NCBI RefSeq assembly: GCF_003111665.1 | Contig: NZ_CP022188.1 | Coordinates: 3,100,001-3,164,000 of the forward strand | DNA length: 64,000 nt | Direction: 5' to 3' | Source of the DNA: Parazoarcus communis | GTDB taxonomy: Bacteria > Pseudomonadota > Gammaproteobacteria > Burkholderiales > Rhodocyclaceae | Part shown: positions 1 to 8,065 of the stretch, one piece after another | How the letters are laid out: each line of letters opens with the position of its first letter | How positions within the stretch are numbered: position 1 is the stretch's first letter | Program-made: the position numbers and the translations under genes | The notes under the pieces: model-generated | Database searches by the model: none | What the model was told of the DNA's origin: nothing | Seen by the model: only the letters and a program-made list of their open reading frames with translations

Positions 1-1
1 G

Positions 2-676
2 TCGATGGAGCCCGGATATCTCGACGAAGAGCTGTCGTCGCGGTGCAAACAGGCGCAGCCGGCCGTGGTCGCAGTGCAGGATCTGCGTGAGTTGGCGGGG
101 CTGATGGCGCGGGTGATCGACGCCAAGAGCCATTACACCGATGATCATTCGCGCCGGGTTGCAGCGATCAGCCGCCACCTCGCAGCGGCCATGGGGCGTC
201 GCGGTGACGATCTCGTGATGATCGAGATTGCTGGTTTGCTGCATGACGTCGGAAAGCTGCGCGTGCCTGAGGACATCATCGAGAAGCCCGGTGCGCTGAC
301 CCGTGACGAGCACGCCTACATTGCCCGTCACAGCTACGACACTTACCGCATCCTGATGCAGATTTTTCCGCAGACGCCTATTCCGCGGTGGGCCGGTGCA
401 CACCACGAAAATCTGCTTGGAGAGGGCTACCCGTTCAAGCGTGACGCCAGTCAGATTGAGCTCGAGTCCAGAATTCTGTCTGTCGCCGACATCTTTCAGG
501 CATTGCTGCAGGATCGGCCGTATCGTCCGCGACTTACGCTGGACGAGGTGATTCTGTGCATGACCTCGATGGTGGTCGAGGGGCGGCTGGACGGCGAGGT
601 ACTGGCGGTGCTTATTCGCGAGCGGGAGGCCTGCCTGAGGCTGGCCTCGTCCGAGGCTCCGCTGCCTTCTTTCTGA
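2..676 (+). CDS. HD-GYP domain cyclic di-GMP phosphodiesterase, 5' end outside the window
   Basis: The frame is open to the left edge, so the N-terminus, possibly a receiver or sensor domain, is missing; the first in-window ATG is at position 5. The visible part is an HD-GYP domain. It has the TxxHSxRV-type opening (TDDHSRRV), the metal-binding HD in LLHDVGK, a paired His (HHE) followed by GEGYP, and ADIFQAL near the end. HD-GYP enzymes hydrolyse cyclic di-GMP in the cytoplasm. The usual HHExxDGxGYP motif reads HHENLLGEGYP here, so the Asp before Gly is replaced by Leu while the GYP signature is kept. Activity is likely but unproven. It sits beside phosphorelay genes on the other strand and converges with the HPt gene, 7 bases apart. 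Confidence 0.85.
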   Translation, partial: SMEPGYLDEELSSRCKQAQPAVVAVQDLRELAGLMARVIDAKSHYTDDHSRRVAAISRHLAAAMGRRGDDLVMIEIAGLLHDVGKLRVPEDIIEKPGALTRDEHAYIARHSYDTYRILMQIFPQTPIPRWAGAHHENLLGEGYPFKRDASQIELESRILSVADIFQALLQDRPYRPRLTLDEVILCMTSMVVEGRLDGEVLAVLIREREACLRLASSEAPLPSF

Positions 677-683
677 TCCGGGG

Positions 684-1049
684 CTAGTGCTTGCTTGCTT
701 GCAGGTAGATGCTCGCTTCGTTTGCGACAGCGACGAGTTCGTCGTGCAGATCGTTGGGCAGGCTGGGGGGTACCGAGGTGGCCTGCTTGCAGGTGAGTTC
801 GAGCGCGCTGGCAAGTTGCGCGCCGGTGTCTGCGTGAAGCTGCGCCAGCGTACCGCGGAGCGAGTGCGCGATCCGCTGCAGGCGATGCGTGTCAGCCGGG
901 TCTGCCGCCGAGCGCAGTTCCTTGGCAACGTCGTTCTGCCAGGAGATGAAGTAGGTCAGGACGTTTTGCACCACTTCCGGGCTGTCCATCAAGTCCTCGA
1001 GCATGGCCTTGGGGCTGAAGTGTTTGAACTTGCTGGAACGATGGGGCAT
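684..1049 (-). CDS. HPt-domain phosphotransfer protein (HSLRG variant)
   Basis: This is a 121-residue, almost all-helical soluble protein. The phosphotransfer motif is AHSLRGT with the candidate phospho-His at residue 62. The canonical HPt motif is HxxKG; here Lys is replaced by Arg, which keeps the positive charge. Such proteins carry phosphoryl groups between receiver domains in multistep relays. It is the last gene of a minus-strand run of histidine kinase, receiver and HPt, 15 bases after the receiver stop, so the three are probably co-transcribed. The kinase itself has no HPt domain, so this protein plausibly supplies the relay step. The family call rests on the motif and length. The partner receivers are inferred from neighbourhood only. 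Confidence 0.75.
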   Translation of the reverse strand: MPHRSSKFKHFSPKAMLEDLMDSPEVVQNVLTYFISWQNDVAKELRSAADPADTHRLQRIAHSLRGTLAQLHADTGAQLASALELTCKQATSVPPSLPNDLHDELVAVANEASIYLQASKH

Positions 1050-1064
1050 CGTGGGTTCGCTCGC

Positions 1065-1448
1065 TCAGGCTCGAAGGGCACGCGGGGTGTCGGCGCTGCC
1101 GACGGCCTGCGTCATCGTGGTGAGGTTGACGGGTTTGATCAGGATGTCGTCGAAGCCCGCATTCAGGAAACGATCGCGTTCGTGCGGCATGGCGTGCGCG
1201 GTGTAGGCGACGATATGCAGGTCCGACCAGTCTGGATTGCCCCGGATGCGCTCGCAGGCGCTGAGGCCGCTGACGCCAGGCATGGAAATGTCGAGCAGCA
1301 TGGTGACCGGGCGAACCGTGGTGAGGCGCGCCAGCATCGGCTCTGCGCCGTCGAACTCCTCGGTCGACCACCCAAGGCGCTTGAGTAGCGCGCTCGCCAG
1401 TTTTCTGTTGATGGTGTTGTCGTCGACGATGAAGGCGAGGGCGCTCAT
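1065..1448 (-). CDS. Single-domain response regulator (REC)
   Basis: This 127-residue stand-alone receiver has the acidic pocket VDD at residues 8-10, the phospho-acceptor Asp53 in MLLDISMPG, a Thr in AYTAHA and the conserved Lys105 in LIKPV. No output domain follows, so it likely passes phosphate onward or binds a partner, as CheY- and Spo0F-type proteins do. Its ATG overlaps the stop of the histidine kinase gene by 4 bases, which indicates translational coupling. The HPt gene follows 15 bases downstream. The simplest reading is kinase to this receiver to HPt to another receiver in the island, an inference from gene order. Confidence 0.88.
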   Translation of the reverse strand: MSALAFIVDDNTINRKLASALLKRLGWSTEEFDGAEPMLARLTTVRPVTMLLDISMPGVSGLSACERIRGNPDWSDLHIVAYTAHAMPHERDRFLNAGFDDILIKPVNLTTMTQAVGSADTPRALRA

Positions 1449-4030
1449 GCTGTTTCCTGGTCAGTATTCAGGCTTGCGCGCGCTGGAAGGATTGTTCGAA
1501 AGCATGATCCTACGCCTTCTTCCGAGCTTGCCTCAATACGTCCGCCCATCAGCCTGACGACTTTCTTTGCCAGCGACAGGCCAAGGCCGGTTCCGGACTG
1601 TGTGCGAGTGAGGAAGTTTTCCGTTCGCTGGAAAGGCTCGAAGATACTTTCGAGGTCGCCAGGAGGGATGCCGATACCGCTGTCGCGGATGCTGAGGGTG
1701 ATCCAGTCCGGCGTGTTTTCGAGGGTGAGCCATACATCGCCAGATGGCGTGAACTTGATGGCGTTCGACAGCAGGTTGTTCACCACCTGACGCAGCCTCA
1801 GCGGGTCGGCCTTGATCGAGCACTGCTGGGGCAGTTCGGCATGCAGGCTCAGGCCTTTGGCTGCCGCGCTCATCGCATGCAGCGAGATCACGCTGCGCAG
1901 GAGTTCGCAGAAGTCGATGTGTTCGGGCCGCATCTCAAGGCGCCCGGCCTCGATCGTCGCCAGGTCGAGCACGTCATTAAGGCGCTCGAGCAGTTGATGG
2001 CCGCTGTCGCGGATGAGTTCGGCGTGGCTGCGCTGCTCGTCGTCCCGCAGTTCGATGCTTAGAAGATCCGCAAATCCGATGATGCCGTTGAGTGGCGTGC
2101 GCAGCTCGTGCGACATGCCGGCGATGAATTCGGATTTCATCCTGTTTGCCTGCTCTGCAGTCTTGCGGGCTTCGTCGAGACGGGTGAATGAGGCCTGAAC
2201 GGCATCGGCCATCTGGTTGAACGACTGTGCAAGCTGGGCCATCTCGTCGTGTCCTCGAACGTCCAGCCGATGTGCAAGATCCCCCTCGCGAAAGCGCCGG
2301 ATTCCGGCCACCACGCGGGTGATGCGGCTCGACAGCAGGTTGGCCATCCAGATTGCGATCAGCACGACCGCCACGATCATCAGGGCGGTCGACAGCGACA
2401 GGCCAGCCGCCGTGCGCTGCAGACTGGTCCGGATCTCGCTCATCAGGCTGTCGCGCTGCAGCGCCATGATGCCGTCGGATTCGGCGGTCATCGCACCGAT
2501 ACGTTCGGCGGATGCGGTGGCGGCGCGGTGGAAGTCCTCGACATTGGCGCCGATGGTGATGAACCCAAAGCCGCGCGGCGAGTTGCCGAAACGCCCCGTG
2601 TAATAGGGGATGGCGGCTGCGGTCGTGAGCTTCTGCAAGCCGCTGAAAACGATGACGAAAGAGCCCGATCCGCCGTGCGCAGTGAGATCGTTCCAGCCCG
2701 AACACTGTGGCGAGAAGTTCAGATAGCGGCAGTCCAGCGCAACGAGCCCAGTGGCCGTGGATTCCGGGTGGGGTTCGCGGCTGATGCGCTGGTCGCGGTA
2801 GGGGGGAATGTCGGCTGCGAATGCTTCCCATGGCAGACCGCTCTGTTCCCACTGCGCGTAGAGCTCGGTGTCGAGCCATGGCGCGGGCCGCTCGCCGGTC
2901 AGGGCGTCGTGGCCGGCGATGAAGTAGTCACGTGGGTGCGAAATGCTGCGGCCCAGGTGGTCCCACATGAAGGCGTAGTTACCCGATGCCGGGTCGGCAA
3001 TCGTTGATCTGCGCTCTGGGGTAGGGCGCAGCGAGTCGGTGAACGCCATCAGGTGCGCATGGTCGAGGGCGAGGGTGACATAGCCGATGATCTGTCCGTC
3101 CCGCTCCACCGGCGTCGCCCACCGGATCAGGCCGCGAAATCGTTTTCCGACCGGGTTCTCGAGGCCGGCATAGCCGGAGTGCTCCGGTGCGAATGCCTGC
3201 CCTTTCCGAGCAGCCACTTCAGGCGTGTAGGGGCCGATCCAGTCTGTTCGAACCTGCTCGCCGACAACGTCCGAGACATGGATCTCACCGGGCTTCAGTG
3301 CCTGCAGTTCACGCCAGTAGGTTTCGGCACGGAGAAAGGTGTGCTCGCGCCTGCTGACGTCGCGCAGTTCGGTCGTGAGCAGGTCGGTGGCGGTGTCTGC
3401 GACGGCCTTCAGTTGTTCCTTGCCGTCGAGGCCGATGAAAGTGATCTCCAGGAACAGGGGGCGTGTGCGCATGCGCCCGGTGATCTCGGGTTCACGATAG
3501 TGGAAGTTCGTGGCGTTGTCGGGGAGCGGCGCTCTGACTTGCGTGGGCGCGCGCGTGATCTGTTCGCTTGGCTCCCACGCGCGTCCGTCCGCCGTTGGCC
3601 GGTACGGTCCGTGTCCCTCGAATTCGCGCACATGGGTCGTGATGAAGCGGCGGTATTCGTCGGACTGTGTCGGCAGGCTGGCTGCGCGCAGGACATCCTT
3701 GTCGCGATCGTAGAGGAAGCGGGCGACAACGCGCGCGGTATTGGTTGTGAGCGTTTCGATTGCTTCGCGAGAGCGATCGTCCAGGGCTGCGATTGAATCG
3801 TCGATTGCGGTCCGGGCTGTGCGCTGCTGGGTGTCGCGCATCGCGTCTGCCATGCTCTCCGCACCGTCGGTGACCGACTGGCCAAGGTCACGTGCGGCGG
3901 TCCAGGCGAACCACGCAAGCAGCAGCAGCGGGATGACTTTGATCGCGACGAAGAGGCCGATCAGCTTGGCTCGAAGACTGAAACGCGCGAGCCACTCATT
4001 CATGCGCAAGGCTCGTGGCCGCGCGGACAT
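1445..4030 (-). CDS. Membrane sensor histidine kinase with large extracytoplasmic domain
   Basis: The protein has 861 residues. A transmembrane segment at about 23-45 is followed by a roughly 490-residue extracytoplasmic region of Cache-like character (inferred from size and topology). A second membrane segment lies near 545-570, then a HAMP linker, a HisKA domain with phospho-His641 in MSHELRTPLNG, and a HATPase domain. The HATPase has the N box (NNLLSNAIKF), G1 box (DSGIGIP), F box (FEPF) and G2 box (GTGLGLSLAKK). All catalytic boxes look intact. There is no fused receiver or HPt; those are separate genes immediately downstream. It probably senses a periplasmic ligand and starts the relay. 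Fifty-seven bases separate it from the upstream HTH-receiver gene on the same strand, so all four minus-strand genes may form one operon. Confidence 0.88.
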   Translation of the reverse strand: MSARPRALRMNEWLARFSLRAKLIGLFVAIKVIPLLLLAWFAWTAARDLGQSVTDGAESMADAMRDTQQRTARTAIDDSIAALDDRSREAIETLTTNTARVVARFLYDRDKDVLRAASLPTQSDEYRRFITTHVREFEGHGPYRPTADGRAWEPSEQITRAPTQVRAPLPDNATNFHYREPEITGRMRTRPLFLEITFIGLDGKEQLKAVADTATDLLTTELRDVSRREHTFLRAETYWRELQALKPGEIHVSDVVGEQVRTDWIGPYTPEVAARKGQAFAPEHSGYAGLENPVGKRFRGLIRWATPVERDGQIIGYVTLALDHAHLMAFTDSLRPTPERRSTIADPASGNYAFMWDHLGRSISHPRDYFIAGHDALTGERPAPWLDTELYAQWEQSGLPWEAFAADIPPYRDQRISREPHPESTATGLVALDCRYLNFSPQCSGWNDLTAHGGSGSFVIVFSGLQKLTTAAAIPYYTGRFGNSPRGFGFITIGANVEDFHRAATASAERIGAMTAESDGIMALQRDSLMSEIRTSLQRTAAGLSLSTALMIVAVVLIAIWMANLLSSRITRVVAGIRRFREGDLAHRLDVRGHDEMAQLAQSFNQMADAVQASFTRLDEARKTAEQANRMKSEFIAGMSHELRTPLNGIIGFADLLSIELRDDEQRSHAELIRDSGHQLLERLNDVLDLATIEAGRLEMRPEHIDFCELLRSVISLHAMSAAAKGLSLHAELPQQCSIKADPLRLRQVVNNLLSNAIKFTPSGDVWLTLENTPDWITLSIRDSGIGIPPGDLESIFEPFQRTENFLTRTQSGTGLGLSLAKKVVRLMGGRIEASSEEGVGSCFRTILPARASLNTDQETA

Positions 4031-4087
4031 GGGCGATTGGCTCGAATGCGTGCGTGAGTTCCAGGCGTGGAATCCCGGTCATCGGGA

Positions 4088-4735
4088 TCAGACGAGCGGC
4101 TGGCTGATTCCGGGCCGAAGGTTGCGCTGCCGGCGAATGCGTGCAATTTGAGCCTGAACGTAGCCGTGCAGTTCGCGGAAGGGAACCGGCTTTCCGTACA
4201 CGGTGACATCGTCTGGCAGTCCGCCTTCGGCTGCGATCTCTTCAGGTGACAGCACCGAAACGACCACAATGGGCAGGTCCTGGGTCGCCGGATTGTCGCG
4301 CAGGCGACGAATCATCTGGAACCCGTCCAGGCCGCTCATCCTCAGGTCGGCAATCAGCAGATCCGGCATGCAACGCCCGACTTCGAGCAGTGCGTCGAGC
4401 CCGTTGCCGAACATCTGAATCTGGAGTGGGAGGCCCCACTTTGCCATCGTTTCGCGGTAGACGGTCTGCAGCAGGAGGTCGTCTTCCAGCACCATGATGC
4501 TCAGGTTTTCGCCGTGGGGGCGGGCGGCCAGGGTTGGCGCTGCAGGCTGGGGCGTTGCATTTGAAAGCAGCGCATCGACCGAGTCCTGCCTGATGCGGCG
4601 GTGACCTCCGGCGGTCTTCCATGCGACCAGTTTGCCGTGCTCCACCATCTGTTGGACAGCCCCCAGCGACAGGCCGAGTTGACGCGCAGCCTGGGCCGTG
4701 CTGATGAACTCTGAAGGATTGTCGGCTGAAGCCAT
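4088..4735 (-). CDS. Excisionase/MerR-type HTH fused to a receiver domain
   Basis: I start this at the ATG at 4735 (MASADNPSEF) because the frame upstream runs through AT-rich regulatory DNA; this gives 215 residues. Residues about 9-55 are a helix-turn-helix of the excisionase (HTH_17) type: STAQAARQLGLSLGAVQQMV, then WKTAGGHRRI, the GGHRR wing typical of MerR-like DNA binders. Residues about 80-205 are a receiver domain with acidic residues EDD, phospho-acceptor Asp130 in LIADLRMSG and Lys in YGKPV. DNA-binding response regulators normally carry the output domain C-terminal to the receiver. Here it is N-terminal and of an unusual type. It likely acts as the transcriptional end point of the relay, possibly at the symmetric sites just upstream. 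Confidence 0.85.
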   Translation of the reverse strand: MASADNPSEFISTAQAARQLGLSLGAVQQMVEHGKLVAWKTAGGHRRIRQDSVDALLSNATPQPAAPTLAARPHGENLSIMVLEDDLLLQTVYRETMAKWGLPLQIQMFGNGLDALLEVGRCMPDLLIADLRMSGLDGFQMIRRLRDNPATQDLPIVVVSVLSPEEIAAEGGLPDDVTVYGKPVPFRELHGYVQAQIARIRRQRNLRPGISQPLV

Positions 4736-4739
4736 AGTC

Positions 4740-4800
4740 GTTAATTGCCAATAACTGGAGTCAACGTCAAAAATAGCAGTTATTTGTGCTTGGCGCCAAG
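4740..4800. promoter_or_regulatory. AT-rich divergent control region with inverted repeats
   Basis: This lies between the divergent HTH-receiver (minus) and HPt (plus) genes and is clearly more AT-rich than its surroundings. AATAACTG at 4750-4757 is mirrored by CAGTTATT at 4777-4784, giving 8-base arms with 19 bases between them. A perfect 10-base palindrome, TTGGCGCCAA, lies at 4790-4799. These are plausible operator half-sites, perhaps for the excisionase-type regulator next door. That assignment is inference from position and symmetry. Confidence 0.4.
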
Positions 4801-4943
4801 AAAATATGACATTGTGCGTGAGTTTTTCGGCATGGCCGAGGCTGCATCCCGTGCTGTCATTAGCCTGCAAGTGATTGCCGCGATTCTGTTTTTTTTTCGA
4901 GTGTTCGCAGGGGTGCTTACTTCTGTAAGTCAATGGAGGCGGA

Positions 4944-5315
4944 ATGGACGAGAACGCGCGTTTTGAGCCGATACTGGACCTGCCTGCTCTCGATGAGCTT
5001 CATCAATTGCTGGGGGCTGACCTCTGCGACATCGCCGCGCAGTTGCTCGCGCAATTGCCCGCTCAGTTCGATGATGTGTGCGCGGCGTCGGCAGCGGGCG
5101 ATTTCGTTGCGTTGCGAAGCGCTGCGCACAGCATCAAGGGGAGCGTGGGCAACATGGGCGGTGTGGCCCTTTCAAGGGCTGCCGCAGCGCTTGAGAAGGC
5201 CGCGCTTCAGCACGACGCCGCGCTTGTGGCGCGGCTGATGGAGCAGATCCGCTCGCTGCTGCCGGAAACCCTTGTTGCATTCAAAGCCTTCGTTCGAGAA
5301 CGCTGTGAGGATTGA
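4944..5315 (+). CDS. HPt-domain phosphotransfer protein
   Basis: This 123-residue helical protein carries the canonical HPt motif AHSIKGS with the phospho-His at residue 62. A clear ribosome binding site (GGAGG) precedes the ATG. HPt proteins shuttle phosphoryl groups between receiver domains. This is the second HPt gene within 5 kb; unlike the one at 684-1049 it keeps the HxxKG Lys. It is transcribed away from the HTH-receiver gene and converges with the REC-GGDEF-EAL gene, 21 bases from its stop codon. It may therefore serve the GGDEF-EAL receiver, the HTH-receiver, or both. Partner choice cannot be read from sequence. Confidence 0.85.
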   Translation: MDENARFEPILDLPALDELHQLLGADLCDIAAQLLAQLPAQFDDVCAASAAGDFVALRSAAHSIKGSVGNMGGVALSRAAAALEKAALQHDAALVARLMEQIRSLLPETLVAFKAFVRERCED

Positions 5316-5336
5316 CCTCGCCCCCTCGCAGGCCGC

Positions 5337-7406
5337 TCAGGCTGGGCGCTGGAAAGTGCGTACGAGGTGTTCAAAGTCGGCGGGCGTCATCGGCTTTCCG
5401 ATCAGGTAGCCCTGTATCTCGCTGACGCCGAGCGCTTCGATGAAGTCGCACTGGCGCAGGGTCTCGATGCCCTCTGCAATGGTGGACAGCCCGAGCGTCT
5501 GCGCAATGGCCGTGATGGCGCGCACGATGGCACGGTCGGCACGCGCGTCGGTGATCTGGGAGACGAAGGCGCGGTCGATCTTGATGGTGTCGAGCGGAAA
5601 GCGGAGCAGATACTCGAGCGAGGAGTAGCCGATGCCGAAATCGTCGATGGCAATCCTGAATCCGGTTTCACGCAGCCGACGCAACAGGTCGATCGAGTGC
5701 TCTGGGTCCTGCATCGCGAGGCTTTCGGTGATTTCGAGTTCGATGAGTTTGGGGCTGGCGCCCGCATGTTCGCAGGCACCGGTGATGACGTCGAACAGCG
5801 CCGGATCGAGAAATTGACGCGCCGACAGGTTGATGCCGACTCGAATCCCGAGCCCGGCCTCGTCCCACTGCTGCGCCTGGCGACAGCCTTCCTTGAGCAC
5901 CCACTGACCCACGGCTGAAATCAGGCCGATCTCCTCGAGCACCGGAATGAATTCCACCGGCGACATCAGACCGCGCTCGGGGTGTTGCCAGCGCAGCAGT
6001 GCCTCTGCGCCCACGATCTTTCCGACACGCAGATCCATCTGCGGCTGATAGACGAGATGAAACTCATCCTTTTCGAGCGCACGGCGCAGTGCGCGCTCGA
6101 TATCAAGTGCGGCAAGCGCGCTGTGCGAAGCCTGCTGGCTGGCCATTTCGACGGTTTTGCCCTGATGACGGGCCGCGCGCTGGGCCTCCTGTGCGAGGTT
6201 GATCAGCTGTTCGACATCGTGGCCGTGCACCGGGTAGAGGGCGATGCCGGCGGTCAGTGACAGAAAGGCCTCCTGCCCGTCCACATGCATCGGATACTCA
6301 AGCGTTTCGAGGATCTGCTCAAGCCGGTGGCGCACCTCGTCTTCGCTTGCGCCCCGCAGCAGCACCGCGAACTCGTCGCCCCCGACGCGTGCCACTTCGC
6401 CGCCCAGAAGTTCGACCTTTTTCAGGCGCTGGGCGACCTGAACCAGCAGGCGATTGCCCGCTGCCTCGCCAAGCGCATCGTTGTGGCGGTGGAAGCGTGC
6501 GAGATCGATCCACGACACCAGCAGCACGCCGTCGTGGCTGCCCCGGACTTCGTCGAGTTCGGCCTCGAGCTTGTGGCTGAACAGGCGCCGGTTCCCGAGT
6601 CCGGTGAGGTCGTCGTGCATCGCAAGATAGTCCACGAGAGCTTCGGCGCGGCGACTGTCGGTAATGTTCTGGAATGCACCGAACAGGCGGTTCGAATCAC
6701 TGCCCTCGACGCCGCGTTCGCCGATCACGCGAATGATGCGTTCGGTCTTGTCGGCCTGCAGGCGGAACTCGATGTCGAGGCGGCCTTCGCCGCGGCGGAT
6801 GGCATCGAAGGCATTGCGGCAGCGCTCGCGGTCCTCGGGGGCGATGATCCTGATCAGCGCATCGATGGTTTCGGGCGCGCATTCCTTCGTGCCGAGCAGT
6901 TCGGGCGCGCGTTCGGACCAGGCGAGCTCATCGTCGCGCGGATCCCATTCCCAGAAGCCCAGGCCCGCAATCCGGGTGGCCGAGGACTGACGCAGGCGGT
7001 TCTGTCTGACCTCGCGAGCCAGTCGGCCGCCACGCAGCGCATAGCGCAGGCGCTGGGTCAGCAGGGGCCAGCTGATGGGCTTGATGATGAAGTCTGTGGC
7101 ACCGGCGTTGAACGCGGTGTCGATGGCATCGATATCTTCAGCTGCGGTAAGGATGATGACCGGCGTGCCCTCGTCACCGTCGAGCTCGCGAATGCGACGA
7201 CAGGCTTCGTGTCCGTCCATGACCGGCATCATGACGTCGAGCAGCACCAGCGCCGGCCGGCTCTCGGCGAATGCAGCAACGCCCGCTGCGCCATCGGCGG
7301 CCTCGACGATGTCGTAACCCTGTTTGCTCAGCACGCTGCGCAGCAGACCGCGGGTCACCGGGTCGTCTTCAACGACCAGTAATCTTGTTTTAGTCGGTTC
7401 GTTCAT
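5337..7406 (-). CDS. REC-PAS-GGDEF-EAL cyclic di-GMP signalling protein
   Basis: I chose the ATG at 7406 (MNEPTKTRLL), giving 689 residues, because receiver homology begins right there. Domains in order: a receiver (VVEDD, phospho-Asp in LVLLDVMMP, Lys in FIIKPI), a PAS-like segment (LGFWEWDPRDDELAW), a GGDEF domain with intact GGDEF at 342-346, and an EAL domain starting at EALLRW (468-473). The EAL has its catalytic set visible: INLSARQF, ELEITES, IDDFGIGYSS, TIKIDR and AEGIET. The five-residue-upstream RxxD inhibitory site is absent before GGDEF. It may both make and degrade cyclic di-GMP under receiver control. The phosphodiesterase half looks complete. Confidence 0.92.
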   Translation of the reverse strand: MNEPTKTRLLVVEDDPVTRGLLRSVLSKQGYDIVEAADGAAGVAAFAESRPALVLLDVMMPVMDGHEACRRIRELDGDEGTPVIILTAAEDIDAIDTAFNAGATDFIIKPISWPLLTQRLRYALRGGRLAREVRQNRLRQSSATRIAGLGFWEWDPRDDELAWSERAPELLGTKECAPETIDALIRIIAPEDRERCRNAFDAIRRGEGRLDIEFRLQADKTERIIRVIGERGVEGSDSNRLFGAFQNITDSRRAEALVDYLAMHDDLTGLGNRRLFSHKLEAELDEVRGSHDGVLLVSWIDLARFHRHNDALGEAAGNRLLVQVAQRLKKVELLGGEVARVGGDEFAVLLRGASEDEVRHRLEQILETLEYPMHVDGQEAFLSLTAGIALYPVHGHDVEQLINLAQEAQRAARHQGKTVEMASQQASHSALAALDIERALRRALEKDEFHLVYQPQMDLRVGKIVGAEALLRWQHPERGLMSPVEFIPVLEEIGLISAVGQWVLKEGCRQAQQWDEAGLGIRVGINLSARQFLDPALFDVITGACEHAGASPKLIELEITESLAMQDPEHSIDLLRRLRETGFRIAIDDFGIGYSSLEYLLRFPLDTIKIDRAFVSQITDARADRAIVRAITAIAQTLGLSTIAEGIETLRQCDFIEALGVSEIQGYLIGKPMTPADFEHLVRTFQRPA

Positions 7407-7677
7407 GCAGCGTCTCCGGGCAGGCCTGCAGCGCCGGGCGTCGGACGAAAATCGAGTGGCAGGCCTCGTGTGATTCTTGCGCAAATGCCGTTTGTCGATG
7501 TGAGGTGATTTCACTTCGCCGTGCATTTTGTCCCGATGGCAACTTATTGACATCGCGCGGGCCGACACATTCGGGGTGATTTGACTCAGTTTGCCTGTCT
7601 GGTACAAATCGGCCTTGCCCGCGGGGCCGGTTTGTTGGAAATTAGGGGCTTACGCAATCTGTGCAGGACGCTCGATC

Positions 7678-8064
7678 ATGTCTTCTTCACGCAACGTGCT
7701 GGGCGGTCCGCTTCTGGCCTGCAGTTACTCGCCGCTGACGGGCTTTTATCGCACGGGCTGCTGCGAAACCGGGCCCGACGATAGTGGCCTGCATCTCGTA
7801 TGCACTCGTGTCACCGCGGACTTTCTCGCTTTTTCTTCTGCTGCCGGCAACGACTTGTCGACGCCACGGCCCGAGTATCGCTTCGCCGGCCTGAAGCCGG
7901 GAGATCGCTGGTGTCTTTGTGCTCTGCGCTGGCTCGAGGCGCTGGATGCGGGGGCTGCACCGCCTGTGGTGCTTGAGGCGACCAACGAGGCGGTGCTGGA
8001 GCTGGTTGACCTCGATACGCTCAAGGCGCATGCCTATGGGGCGCGTACCGGGTCCGGGGGGTGA
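7678..8064 (+). CDS. DUF2237 family protein
   Basis: Starting at the ATG at 7678 (MSSSRNVLGGPLLACS) gives 128 residues and matches the family's usual start. Conserved family features are NVLGGPL, TGFYRTGCCETG, the block NDLSTPRPEYRFAGLKPGD and WCLCALRWLEA. The several Cys residues (CC and CLC) and an acidic pocket are typical. The function of DUF2237 is not established, and I assign none. The protein is small, soluble and has no signal peptide. It is divergent from the GGDEF-EAL gene across 271 bases and converges with the DsbA-like gene 2 bases downstream. Confidence 0.85.
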   Translation: MSSSRNVLGGPLLACSYSPLTGFYRTGCCETGPDDSGLHLVCTRVTADFLAFSSAAGNDLSTPRPEYRFAGLKPGDRWCLCALRWLEALDAGAAPPVVLEATNEAVLELVDLDTLKAHAYGARTGSGG

Positions 8065-8065
8065 A

